A stretch of DNA of 64,000 nt from Hymenoscyphus infarciens (Eukaryota; Ascomycota; Leotiomycetes; Helotiales; Helotiaceae): positions 310,001-374,000 of the forward strand of contig LLCB01000007.1 in the NCBI GenBank assembly GCA_001414345.1, given 5' to 3'. The notes beneath the pieces are model-generated. The model was not told the origin of the DNA. It saw nothing but the letters and a program-made list of their open reading frames with translations, and ran no database searches. Every line of letters begins with the position of its first letter. The first letter of the stretch is position 1. The position numbers and the translations under genes were made by a program. This document shows positions 24,957 through 37,618 of the stretch, piece after piece.

Positions 24957-26118
24957 ACTCTTATAAACCAAGAGCTAATTTTACCTACGAGGGCTATACT
25001 AGGACGAATAAATTATATTTAATAACAGAAGCAGAGAGGGCTGATCCTAAGATTATGCCTTTGCGTCCTGAGGACTGAGCAGCGGGTGTAACATCTGCTA
25101 AATTAGGTTAGTATGTTAGAAAATAGGCCAAATATCAGGGCCCCTCCATTATCAACACTCTTTGAGGGTATCTGAGACAGTAATATTGTTGTCATAAGGC
25201 ACTTGTAGCGGTTGATCTTTTCTGTTGAGGTGATGGAAGAGGTTAATTTGAAGGTTTATAGGTTAACATAGTAATAAACAAAGCAAAGCTAGCCTCTGTC
25301 CAAGTAGAGTCGAAATTATTTTTTTTGCTTCTAGATTCTCATTGTCCAATTTCAAAGTTGTGAATTTAGGAGACTTCTCAGTTCTGGGTATTTCATTTTT
25401 TTTTGGTGGGTACTTTATTTCACATAGCGGCACAGAACTGTGCCTCCGCTCAAAGGAGGAGGAAGCCTGAATTATAGCTAAGCGCTTTGCAGATCGTGGC
25501 AGTGCCTGATCCTGATGCAGATCTCGCTTACTCCACAAATCCTCCTCGCTTGTTGATCTTTTACTTCGAACATAGGATTCCCAAATTCCAGTCAGAAATC
25601 AACAAATCACAGAAAGTCTTACTAATACATAGCGAGACATGTCGTAAAAGGTGACGACGGGAAGATGGCGCATTGGTTGAATAAATAGACGCAGTACGTA
25701 CACACCAATGCTCCGTAGGTGAAGCATACGTAAAAGTTTCTCCGTCTAGTTTGGTAAGTTCAAAGGTCCCAGTCAGCCCCAAGGATTTTGAGGTATGTGC
25801 CGCATTTCACGTACACCTCTCTCCACCCAACCCCAGTCTGCACCAACCAACAGGCTGTTTCATACTTGCGGTTACGTCGTCGGCAAAACCCCTTAGTTGA
25901 GGCTTTGCCAACGCTATTTTTGTGTTTCAATACGACGGACGGTACGCGCATACTTAGTCTGGTCTAGTTACCAGGTAGATCGAAAAGATAGTATGGCTTC
26001 ATTCTCCTCTGACGTGAATTATTCATGAAATAGCGGTAAGGACATGTACCTCCTTCCATTCTTATCGTTCCTCCCGGTTTGAATCCATACTCTCGTTATT
26101 ATTAGATTTATCTTTCTT
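24957..26118. other. Intergenic between repeat island and phosphodiesterase gene
   Basis: Short minus-strand frames occur at 25263-25951, but none shows a known domain and none joins convincingly. The last part should be the promoter of the downstream gene. Confidence 0.4.
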
Positions 26119-27403
26119 ATGCCCAACATCATCAATTCGATTCTCAAAAGGGATTCGCGGAAGCCATCGCTCCTTCCAAATATTGAAGACAGTTCAGAAA
26201 GTTTGAACGGAGATTTCGGTCAGAAATTTCTGGCACCAACAACTTATTTGAAATCTCGTCGTGGGTGTTCATGTTGGGGAAATATGTCGACAAACCGGAA
26301 GGTCCACCTGAGAAGGCTGGCCATCGTCGTGATTGTTCTCATAACAATAACTGTGGTCGGAGTTGGGTTTGTCTTCCCCATAGCCCTCCATCACGCCTCC
26401 CATACTGATCATACACCTCAATAGAATTTGGTACTCCATACTCGTCGCTTTAATCCACCGCCTTTCTCAGCCACCAGCTCCTTCAAACGGTCTTCAAAAA
26501 ACAATTTCATCATGGACTGAACCATCAACAACAGCTCCACCACCAGCATTCTGGGAAGAGGATTTCACCCGAGATATCACACCAGTTATGTGCCATTCCC
26601 ACAACGACTACTGGCGTAAGATACCCCTCTTCGACGCTCTCTCAGCAGGATGTTCCAGCGTAGAAGCAGACATCTTCATAACCCCCACATCCGACCTCCT
26701 AGTCGGCCATTCATCAAAAAAGCTTCGAAGTGGACGAACACTGAAGAGTCTCTACCTCGACCCCCTCTTGTCCATATTATCGCACCAAAACGCCCCAAGT
26801 TCAATCACAAATTCCACAACAACACAGGGAATCTTTGACACTAGTCCAAACACCACCCTCGTCCTCCTCTTAGACTTTAAGACCGATGGCGAAGCTTTAT
26901 TCCCCGTCGTCTCCTCACAACTCCAACCCTTCCGTGAAAAGGGCTGGCTAACACACTACAATGGCACCACCCTTGTCCCCGGCCCTATCACCGTTGTCGG
27001 AACAGGGAACACACCCTTCTCCTCAATCATCTCCAACACCACCAATCCACATCGAGATATATTCTTTGATGCACCCCTCACAGCCCTAGCTTCCAGCCCG
27101 GAATACACATCCCAAAATTCTTACTACGCAAGTACCTCCCTCTCCGCCGCAATCGGCAAAACCTGGTTCAACAAAATCTCTTCCTCACAACTAGAAACCC
27201 TCAAGTCTCACATAAGGGTCGCGAAGGAACGGGGTTTGGTATCTCGATACTGGGACCTCCCAGCTTGGCCTGTATCCTTTCGCACGAATGTGTGGAAAAT
27301 TCTAGAGGAGAATGAGGTAGGCGTGCTGAATGTGGATGATCTGGTGGCCGCCACGCGTTGGAATTGGAAATTGTGTAGTGTGATGGGATTAGATCTTTGC
27401 TGA
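26119..27403 (+). CDS. AIM6-like PLC-type phosphodiesterase with N-terminal membrane anchor
   Basis: The catalytic part is one open frame from about 26471 to 27403. It contains CHSHNDYWRKIPLFDAL, then GCSSVEADIF and LLVGHSS, the His/Glu/Asp sites of the PLC-like phosphodiesterase barrel, as in yeast Altered Inheritance of Mitochondria 6. The frame from ATG 26119 encodes a cytoplasmic tail and one transmembrane helix (IVVIVLITITVVGVGFVFPI), as fungal homologues have. It meets an in-frame TAG at 26422-26424. The best intron (GTACTC donor 26431, TCTCAG acceptor 26468-26470) starts 6 bases after that stop. So the join is unresolved: an unusual donor, a sequence error, or a broken gene. The family call is solid; the intactness is not. 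Confidence 0.65.
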
Positions 27404-28325
27404 GAAACCTGGTTTAAGATATTACACGACGCAAGCTCTCTCGCAACTTATAGGATGATGAATTTTTGCATAAAAAAGTAAAAATTCGAACGACCATAAC
27501 TTCTCTCGTCCGATGGGATATGATAGAGTATCCTAGTAACCTCTAAATGCTGAAATTGCAGACGGACTGTACAAGTTGCACTCCAGTCGCGATTTGATAA
27601 ACAGAATGATAGCAAGGCATGCGTCGGAACTCAACCCCTTTTGGTACGCTCGACTGGACCCGGGGTAGCCGATACTAAATCTAAACCTGTATGAACCAGC
27701 TAAGGAGAACCGACAACCTCGATTGCTTCATACAATTTAAAAGTCGTACCAGATACGACTAGCTTGCAACACACCATACCATGGTGGATTGACCGAAGAA
27801 TATAAAATCGCAATAAAAAAGGTATTCAAAGTGGTTAAAGGAGATCTCAAAACAGTGAATGAAGGCGCAAAGGGTTGTAATGATGAATAAAAACCTGAAA
27901 GCGGAACCTCGAGATACAACGTTCTATTCGTACTACAGAGGCAATGTACAGAAAATGGTGTTGCCCGATCAACCAAGAAAAGAAGATGTAGAAGAAAGAA
28001 CCTTCAATACGCCGTTCGCTGAGTGTGCCACTAAGAGTTCCAAAAAGGGGGATACCCCGTTGGCAATCACAATTATCAATTCAAACAAATCCATCAAAGG
28101 GTCAATTCATTCCACCATTCTCGTGAAAGAAACAAGGTCCATTCCATTATTAGTTTTTCGCACGAGTCATAGGCATTTATGCATGCACAAATAGAGGGCG
28201 TGTCCAGCACACAGCCCATAGGAGAAACACCGGATAGTGAAGAAAACAATCCTGGAATATATGCCATGCCAATCCTACAGACGTGATATAAAAGCATTAC
28301 CGCAGCCGAATGTGTACAAATTTCG
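27404..28325. other. Intergenic between convergent genes
   Basis: About 0.9 kb separates the stop codons of the phosphodiesterase gene and the RhoGEF gene. It contains only chance frames and presumably two 3' UTRs. Confidence 0.4.
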
Positions 28326-31300
28326 CTAGTGTCGCGACGATGTTTGTGGGTGCTGTTGGTGATGGTGTGGATGATTCTCTAATTGCGGAAGAGCTGGCTG
28401 TGGTTCTGGTCGCCGCCCTTGTGGCCAAAAATCAATGGCAGCCACAACGTCTTCACCGCGTTCATCCTCATAAGCATAGATAATCTGTTAAATGTTAGAA
28501 CAGCAAAGGGGCTATCGATACAATTAACCTACCTCTCGCGTGCTGGTATGGAGCATACGGATATTCTTGTGTGGTACAATGTGAACGGCATTCGTGTCGA
28601 TATTCCGAATCTCAATAAAGTTCTGTTCAAATGCCAATATCCACGGATACGAGAGAGCAAAACTTTGAGGAAGCCCCTCCCAATCAATCCTCCAATCCGG
28701 CCGCGCACGCCAACCGTTTCGATTGACAAAGAAGGAAAATTCCGAGTAATTGAGAAGAAATTCTCCGTTGAGTCGCTCGATATGGATTGGTCTAACATTT
28801 TCTTTTCGGGCAACAAAGTCCAACGAGGTATCGGCCTGGTCTAGTAAAGATTGTGTTTCTAAAGTCTCCAAAGATACAACTTCAAATCCTCGGGCGCAGG
28901 CCACACAGAGTTTGGACTTGAGGAAGTGGATGGATGAGGATTCGGTTGGGATGTAGAATTCTTTGAACGCCTTCAGCTCATCCTGTCCACTGTTGAACAT
29001 CTTGAAACCCTTTTGCTTCTTTCCTTTTGACATCGCATCGTTTGGTTCGAAGACTTTAATGGTAGTTGATAGAGCCGATGATTTGACGCAGCATACCAGG
29101 TGACGACCAAGGCAAATCCCTGTTCTGAAGAAATTACAATGACTCTGGATTTTCTTCGGCCTCTTTGACAGGGCCGGTTCGTTAGGATTCAAGGCAGACA
29201 ATGGATATGACAACAGCGACTTCTGCGACAACACCAACAGTAATTGGTATTCTTCTAGAACGTCAATTTGGGTCACTGAGGTTGCTTCAAGAACCCGTAT
29301 GGGTTTAGCCGCTTGGTCTTTTGCCCTACGATCAGAAACGAAAATCCCAGAGTCAGTTCCGTATATTAATTTACGGCCACCATCTGCGAATTATTAGCAT
29401 GCTATCGGAAGTTTGAACGAGTGGGATGTACCAAATGGAGCAACACAGTTGACTCTATTGTTAGCGGAGAAGAAAGAACTCGATAGGACCGATCGGTTGT
29501 AAAAGTCGGCACGTTTCCGGAGTATGGCCTGTTGGTCACCAATGAATTCCATCCACTTGTTGCGAGAACCAGCGGTATTTGCGTAGAGGGTCACTTCGTA
29601 ACCACCTTTACCAATATGCTTGAAGGTTATTGGGAACCCTTCTTTCTTAGCACTGTCACTCGTCGTCATCTTTGCGCCAGGAATCAAGCTAGACGAAGGC
29701 CGCTTGACCACTCCAGCCTTTGGCATCACCTCATCCATCTCCTTGATCGATAGGAGTTCCAAGGGAATGGGTCGACGGTAAACCTTGACCTCCTCCTTCT
29801 TGCCAACTGTTTTGACACGGACTAGAAGCATTGCGTGATCAAAAAGGTATGCTTGTATGTCTGAAGGGTCCGTTGGCGATTTTTTGAGGGTGCCTTTGTA
29901 AATCAGTTCACGCTTCTCGTCTGTAAGTTTCAGATCCACGCGTTCATTATTTCTAAACCGGAGCTGCTCGTGTAATCGTTTGAGATTGAAGCGATTCTCT
30001 GCTTTGCCGGACTCTGCATTCACCCTTGAGAGAAGGTCTTTGATCATTTTCATCGCGACGGGAATGTCGTCTTTATCTGGATTCCCAGCTTCGGTGTACT
30101 TGAGCACGTTCTCGAGCAAAAGCGGATAACGAGCGAGACGAGTGGTGGGTTTTGTCAGATAACCATTGAGCTCCAGTTTTCGCGACTCCTTCCTCCGTTC
30201 GGTCTCGTCAACAAATTTGGCAAAAAATGGATTCAATGACCGCTCGTTCTCAAATTCAAATTTTCCGGCCAGTTGACCTGATCCGTAGACGATGAAGGGT
30301 TCAAATTGAGGTACGTATTCCAGGAAAATGTCGCCGACGGATTTGACAACTGGGTGCTTCTTCTGCCGCTCTGTGAGGGATTCTGCAAATCTTGAGCTCA
30401 CCCCATGAATGCTTGGCGTTTCCCTGTCCCCTATAATATTGGAGAATATCGTTTTGACCGTCTTTTCCTTCCGTGACTCTGGAATAGGAGATGGGGCAGC
30501 AGCATTTGACGATTTCAGTGGGAGAATCCAGAAGTCTCGCAAGTATTCCAAGTCCTTCACAAAATCTCTCTCCGTGTACATTATTTCGGAAATGACTTCT
30601 TGGCGCTTCTTTTCCCGCTCATCGATACTATCAGCGATCTCCTGTGATACAGTGTTGATCCAGAGTTTCTGCTCGTCGGGTTCGTCTACATCATGTAAAC
30701 TTGCCTCGGACTTCTCGCGTCTCAAGCCGGGTTGCGGCTTCAGGTTTAGCCTCGACTGTTGCTCGAGTCTTCGTGGGCATGCGATGGAATAGCATAGCTG
30801 ATCCCGTGTACACGTGGGCGAATAACACTCGGTAAGAAGAACAAAAACTCCGTTCACTTCCGGCGCCTCATGCGGTTCGTCCATCATCGTCTCTCGGAAT
30901 TGATACATCTCCGTAGCGGAATCACGCAGTCGGTGATCATAAGTAACATCGTGAAAGAATTTCTGAGCATCCAACGCTCTGCCAAGTAAGAGTGCGAGAT
31001 TCCGGTCAGTGGTCTTGATAATATACGAAATCACATCGACAGCATCAGCCCCACTAAATGCGTTCTTGTATGTGAGGTCATTCTTAGTCCGGTCTCCTAC
31101 CGCGACCTTTTCCCTAAAACATTCTGCCACTCTCGACAAGAGTGCAGGACAAACCAATGGCGATTTCTGTCTACCGCCGTTACCACTGCTGACAGACTTT
31201 GCTACTGAGGGACGATGCATAAGCGAATCGGTTCGTTCTGAGGGTGAAATTGTTGATGCCATGGACATTGAACGGCTCATATCTCCCATGGTTGTCGAAG

Positions 31301-32144
31301 ATGCGATACTGGTCGTACGTGTTTGCGTAGCAGGACTCCTGGGCCCTGGTATGGGATAGCCTTGAGCATCCTGCCCGCCGGAAGTTCTCCTATTTGGTAT
31401 AACCCGACCACTCATTGTCTGATGCTGATCACGATCTGGTGTGTAGCTTGTCATCGACATTGCCCGTTCATCATGTCTCTCCGGCACTATTCGCCCTTGT
31501 GCCGTCGTTCTCGAAGCTTGTCCTTGATATGGTGCTTGTCTGAAAGCGTTTGCAGGAGCTTGGTTGAAGGTACCTTGGGGAGGTTGGTACATCTGTGGTC
31601 GGTTGATACTAGCCATAGATTGGGATCGATAGGGATCAGAGTTCAAAGCTGGCGCGGTTTGATACCGGTGCTGTTGGAGAGGGGCTCGCGGAGGATACTG
31701 CTGTTGCTGAGGAGGAGGGCCTCGGGGATCAAGTCGCTGCGGTGAAGGGTAAGGTCTGCGATCTGGGCGAATCTGCTGTGGCAAATATTGGGGTTGAGGT
31801 TGGGATGGAACCTGGCCAGGCTGTTGCGGTCTTGGAGGGTACCCATTCGACATGGACATACTTCCTCCATTCTGTTGCATACCACCCGGAGGGGATGTTT
31901 GATAGCCACCTTGTGGGGGCGGCCGCGGAGGAGGCTGCCGTGGCATGCCACCATATTCTTGTGAGCCCATCGTCTGTGTACGTCCATTCATTGCTGGTGG
32001 GGCGATGGATGAGTTCATCGTTTGAGATCGACCAGGCGGCGCAGAGCCAAATATATTTGAGAAAGCGGCATCTCGATGATTATTGCCAGAGCCGTATTCG
32101 TTGGGACGGACACCGTTGGTCCGACCCTGCTGGTAGTCTGCCAT
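28326..32144 (-). CDS. ROM2: Rho1 guanine nucleotide exchange factor, ROM2 type
   Basis: Exons 32144-29432, 29383-28533 and 28484-28326 join in frame to 1240 residues; introns are 48 bp each. Order: a Pro/Gln/Gly-rich disordered N-terminus to about residue 325; a DEP domain (from LVCPALLSRVAECFREKVAV); a RhoGEF/DH domain (RQEVISEIMYTERDFVKDLE, KPTTRLARYPLLLENVLKYT); a PH domain; and a C-terminal citron homology (CNH) propeller beginning NCVAPFDGGRKLIYGTDSG. This is the exact domain order of yeast Rom1/Rom2, which activate Rho1 at the plasma membrane for cell wall integrity and polarity. The tail is His/Pro/Gln-rich. The GTACAT donor at 29431 is needed to read PFDGG. Confidence 0.93.
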
Positions 32145-33746
32145 AATTTTTCGGCGACGGCGACGTCAGCGAAGTCGTAGATGGCAATGTTGGGACGCTG
32201 TGTGTATAGTGCTGCTGTAGAAATCGATATTGCCGACTCCACGAATCCGCGGGGCAAACCCCCTCGTTGGCTTTCTCTCTCTCTCCAGTCCAAGCGGATC
32301 TGCCTCTTACTCCTTCCTCTATCCTCGTTGATGCTGTCACTGTCGTTGTTGTCCGTAGCACTCTGTTGGTGGAGGACGAGTCTCAGCGCGGCCCAGTTCA
32401 ATCGGTCGGTTGTCTTCGCCGTTCGGTGAGGTTTGCGAGGGTTTCGGAGCCGGCACCTCGTGTTGCTAGTCGCGAGAGGATGTGCTGGGTGGTGTGAGAA
32501 GACACATTGAGATTAAGAACTCTCCTTCTTGTCGCAGATGGCTCAATGCTGAGGATGTTTCTGTCTGCTCTTGTCGCAGGAAGTGGGAGATCGGCCAAGG
32601 TTCTTGCCAAAGGCAGTGAGGCACCACTCAACTGGTGTTCGCTAAATATTCGGTGAGCCGACCCGGAAACAGAAACATTCACATCCGAAAAGTCCACGAT
32701 ATCGGTAGTGGGGAGGACAATAGGGAGAACCGGGTTGCCGGCCCAACTGTTTACTGTTGATAATAGGCGTGTAAGGTATGAGGGTAGAGTTGAAATGTTA
32801 TTTTGAAACTATTTTGTTTGGTATTTGCTTATTTTAGTTCGAAACCTAGCATGATTTTTGATAAACGTTTCCGTCACAGAAAGTGAGACTTGAGCTTCCT
32901 GAACTGGTTTTGGCCAATCATGTTGGCAAGAGCGTTGCTCTGATCAAGGGCCATTCCATGTATTCACTTCACTTACAGCTAACAAAATGACTAGCTAAGC
33001 GGTAACCTAGTACGTACCAGTGACCGTAAGGCAATTGACCCTCTACCAGCTCTTCTAGAAAAGACAAGGTCAAGTAAGTTAAGTCTATTTATTCGGACTT
33101 TTTAGAATAATTAAATCAATTTCTCCAGTCTCGGGTGAAGCAATAAGAGAGAGGTCAGAGATCTTTTCAAGAACAAACCTGAGGCTAGCCACGCTAATAT
33201 CACCCTAGACTACACCGCGCAGACTTAGGTACCCGTCGAACTTCAACTGCAAGCTGCCTAACCACACCTCCCGTCAGCCCGGATCTTCCAATTCACGTGC
33301 CCGTTATCGGCTCCTGATTAGGAGCTGACTGAGCCGACAACTACTCTACCTCCCAGCGTGCCCCCATCAACTTGAACCCCCTCAGACAGACTTTCATACT
33401 CCGCCAGCAGAGACCTGTCTCCCTCCCTTCCTCCACCACCACGTCCTCAGAATCTCCCAACAACCTACCCCCGTCAACACCGTCACCCTCTCCCTTGTCT
33501 CGCCATCTCCTGAATCGCGCAAGGCCAAACTGCACCACGCCCCCAGCCTGATGTGTCTGGAACCTCGTCTCCTTCTGACGAGTTCGAGCACCCTCTAAAA
33601 TCGACAACATTTCTTCTCAATCTAGGAAGCGAAAGGCGGCGGAGAGTGCAGAATCTCCAGTAAAGACCGCCCCAAGATCGAGCAAGAGAATCGCCTCTTC
33701 AGCTCGGAAGGAAGGACCCCCCACGCCACTGACAACCGCAACCCCG
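32145..33746. promoter_or_regulatory. Divergent intergenic region, ROM2 and RBR ligase
   Basis: 1.6 kb separate two oppositely directed start codons. Frames here on both strands are shadows. The 32.15-32.7 kb part is CT/GA-rich and is probably ROM2 leader. The right part, 33.6-33.75 kb, reads openly in the ligase frame but has no upstream ATG. Confidence 0.4.
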
Positions 33747-35380
33747 ATGTCTTCAGAAGACGATTTCATGTCTGGCATGTCCAGTGACGATGACATGCTT
33801 GAGGAGAGCGATAACGATGATGGATCTGTAGCTGGTATGTTATGATATTGAGATAGACCTCAGCCCTCAGCCCTGGTTTGTGCTATTGAGCCCCTCATAC
33901 TAACTGCGTTTGGGGATCTACAGAATTCGGCATAGATGAATCCGACCCTGAGTTAGATTTTTCGCAGAAGGACGATACGCAGAAGAAGAAGAAGTCCTTC
34001 GAAATCAACTTCAAGGTCTATAAACCTGAAGACATCCAACTGCAACAAGATGACCTCATCGACGAAGTCAATATGATCCTAGACATTCGGAAAGAAGATG
34101 CCGCGATACTGCTACGACACTTTCGATGGAACAAGGAGCGTCTGATCGAGGATTATATGGATCGACCAAAGAGAGTCCTCGAGGCCGCGGGGCTAGGACC
34201 AAGTTCAACTGGCCCGCCCAAACTTGAAGTCATACCCAACTTCATGTGTGATATTTGCTGCGAGGACGCGCCTGGACTCAAGTCTTTTGCAATGAAATGT
34301 GGCCATCGCTTTTGTGCGGACTGCTACAACCAATACTTGATCCAAAAGATCAAAGAGGAAGGAGAAGCAGCCCGAATCCAGTGCCCCGCGGATGGCTGCA
34401 AGAGAATCATCGACGCTAAATCTTTGGACCTCCTAGTCACGGCAGATCTACAGCAACGATACCACGAACTCCTCACGAGAACTTATGTTGAGGACAAGGA
34501 ACATCTGAAATGGTGCCCAGCCCCAGACTGCAAAAACGCTATCGAGTGTGGTATCAAGAAGAAGGATCTAGATAAGGTGGTACCGACTGTCGCCTGTGGC
34601 TGTGATTACCGATTCTGTTTTGGGTGTATCTTGGCAGATCATCAGCCTGCTCCTTGTGAACTCGTCAAGAGATGGCTCAAAAAATGCGCCGATGACTCGG
34701 AAACAGCAAACTGGATTTCAGCAAATACAAAGGAGTGCCCAAAGTGTAACTCAACGATTGAGAAAAATGGAGGCTGTAACCATATGACATGCCGGAAGTG
34801 CAAACACGAGTTCTGCTGGATGTGTATGGGATTGTGGTCAGAACATGGCACAAGTTGGTACAACTGCAATAGATTTGAGGAGAAGAGCGGTTCAGATGCC
34901 CGCGATGCACAAACAAAATCCCGTGTTTCCCTCGAGCGATATCTCCATTATTATAATCGTTACGCAAACCATGAACAATCCGCCAAGCTCGACAAGGATA
35001 TCTTCATCAAGACTGAGAAGAAAATGGTTCAGTTACAATCTGCGTCAGGAATGTCCTGGATCGAAGTGCAATATCTCAACGCTGCTTCACACGCACTACA
35101 AGAATGTCGACAGACTTTGAAGTGGACATATGCATTCGCCTTTTACCTTGCTCGCAACAACATGACTGAAATGTTCGAAGACAACCAAAAGGATCTGGAA
35201 ATGGCGGTCGAGGCCTTGTCTGAGATGTTTGAGAAGAATGTTGCAGAACTATCAGAGCCTAAGCTCAAGGTCGAAATCATGGACAAAACCACGTATTGTT
35301 CCAAGCGCCGAAGCATATTACTTGCGGATACCGCAGACAACCTCGCAAACGGTGGATGGTCATGGTCTGTCGACTTCTGA
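33747..35380 (+). CDS. Ariadne-type RBR E3 ubiquitin ligase
   Basis: Exons 33747-33834 and 33924-35380 join in frame to 514 residues (donor GTATGT). The acidic N-terminus (DDDMLEESDNDDG) and a UBA-like helix region (LLRHFRWNKERLIEDYMD) precede RING1 (MCDICCED, then CGHRFCADCY), the IBR domain, and RING2 (CPKCNSTIEKNGGCNHMTC). The catalytic Cys is in GGCNH, about residue 314. The C-terminal Ariadne domain follows with LERYLHYYNRYANHEQSAK. This matches human ARIH1 and yeast Hel1, which receive ubiquitin from UbcH7-like E2s through a thioester intermediate and cooperate with neddylated cullin ligases. All zinc-binding Cys/His positions I checked are intact. Confidence 0.93.
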
Positions 35381-37618
35381 TCAAGTACCTCCTATCTTGA
35401 TTCGATATACCCCATCCCACACCCCTGCTTAGGATATGTCATGTGCCGTCAAGCCGTTGATATGCCTTGCTTCTTTTAGGGGAGCAGGATCTTGATCTCT
35501 CTCTTGTACAACCAGCGGCAGAGTAATGCAATCTCAACTTTGGGGTGCCTTCGAATTGATTCTCCCTTCTGGAGGTTCTCTATCACAGAGCAATCCTTCC
35601 TCCTCTTGTCAGATTTTGTTGGGGATCCGACTATTGCATCATAAACCGGCGTTCTTTTTCCATACTTTTTTTCCCTTCAGCCTTGTTTTGCTGCGCTACG
35701 AAATATGTCTATTTTCTTTGGGTGGTGGCCTGGCTTTTATTAATTGGTCAGACTGCTGATGGCTTGCAGGAATGAAATGAAATGAAGGAATGGAATTTGG
35801 GTGAGGGTGGGATGGAGTGATTGGGGCGCATCGAGATCCTTTCCTTTCCTTGCTCCTGATGATTATCAGGTAACCATGGATCGAGTTAATCATACAGGAC
35901 AGACAGGTGTTGATACTCATTGATTTGGTCAGGATTAGCGGTTTGGGACTGATTAGCGCTAGAGTCTCAAAATGAGATGAGACTATGAACAATGTTTCAA
36001 TGCCTGTAATACTGTGACTTGTGAGAGTGCGATTCTTATTGTCGAACAACTCGAAAATTTAGGAATCTATCACCTACTCACTTTGGAAACCCTCGACTTA
36101 ATACAATTGAGAGATCACCAAGACTAAATACGTTTAGGAACTTTTGAGCTATTCGTGCGTTACCCATCAAACGTACCATAGTAATAATTCCAGCTATCTG
36201 TAGGTCACCTACTGATACCCACATCTTATAGAAATATCTTGTGTAGGTTATCAACTGACAATTCTTGTAGGTTGAGCAAATAGCCTTTCTTTTTCTTCTC
36301 TTTTTTTTTATTAAAGAAAACCATCTTGGACACAAGAACTTTGACTACTGGGAGCAGCCGTTTACAGGAATTAATCAAAATCAAACCTCGAGAATAAAAT
36401 GCGCCATTTTATAAATGTTTTCTGAAGCTATCACTCGCAGGTGTAAAGTACTGATTGTGCCGTACTGGCTGTCGTCAAGCTTGTAAGAACATTCTCCATC
36501 AAACTACCAACAACCATAGGCAGCGAAGTGATGGTTTTGAAGTTCCTAACTACTCTGCCGATTTCAAGCCAGCTCCTTGTAGAGTTGTAGAGCGTATGGT
36601 GCGCCTAAGAAAAGTTAGACTTCGAAGTTTCATGGAATCAGTGGTTGGATATAGAACTCCAAGGGTGGGCAGATAGTAAGATGACGGTTAGAAACTCTCT
36701 CTCAATATAACTTATCTGCGATGCCTCAATTCCAAAGTTTATGGACTTTCGTAATCCATTGAACCTCTTTTTTGTACAAAATTCCTGAGGGCATCAGTCC
36801 ACCTGAGAGGGGGCTTTGGTTTAAGAAAAAAAGAGGTTGAACTTACTTTCTGCTTCTCATAGTACGGAGTCTCTTAAAATTTGCACCTCTAGTTAGCCTC
36901 CTGGCTGGTTATCCGAAGTGCCAGCTTTGCCAAGTGAATAACCTCTTGCCATATAGGTAGACTGACAAGCCAGGGTCCTATCTTACAAGGCTCCTAGCCA
37001 CCTAATTGATAACGTCACTGAACAAAAAATCACATTTAAAAGCTTTGCAAAATTTTCTTAGTTGTAGCAATATTAAATTCACTGACTGGCATCCTTTACG
37101 AACAGACGATTTTTCAGGCTCCCCTCCATCAAACTCCAGCTTCAGGCCCCAGAAACACCCCTCCAACAGTTGCAAACACCAAAGTTCACCCTTTTTAAGA
37201 CATAAAAATCAAAATGTCTTTGGAGCAAAAGCCAAGCCAAGTTGCAAAAAGCAACAACAATGACAAAAGGTATCCCCACGTCTGCTCTGTTCTGTTCAAA
37301 AAGAGAAAAGGAAAGGAAAGGAAAGAAAGCCAGTGAAACAAACTCCTCCATGTGTTGTGTAATCTTTCAACCATGTATGCATGTGCCATCCTCAAACTCC
37401 AAACACCACCAAGTCAAATTGACAAACCCATATCCCATGCCATGCATCCATTTGAAAACTCCATGCCATCAATATCTTTTTTTCTTCCTTCCTGCTCGCT
37501 CAAAAACTCCACAAAAACAATATGAGACTGCACCGATTTTTGATAATAGAAAAGAACGCTCCGTGCAACACCTTTTGTTTTACTCATAATAGTAACTAAT
37601 CTCTCGCTTCCATTCGGT
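35381..37618. other. Intergenic between convergent genes
   Basis: 2.2 kb with no recognisable gene. Parts near 37.2-37.5 kb are A/C-rich low-complexity sequence next to the EXO1 stop codon, probably its 3' UTR. Small frames elsewhere lack conserved motifs. Confidence 0.4.

Noticed and set aside
25263..25951. Three minus-strand frames that might be exons
   Set aside because: They have no recognisable domain, overlap in different frames, and no convincing splice sites join them.
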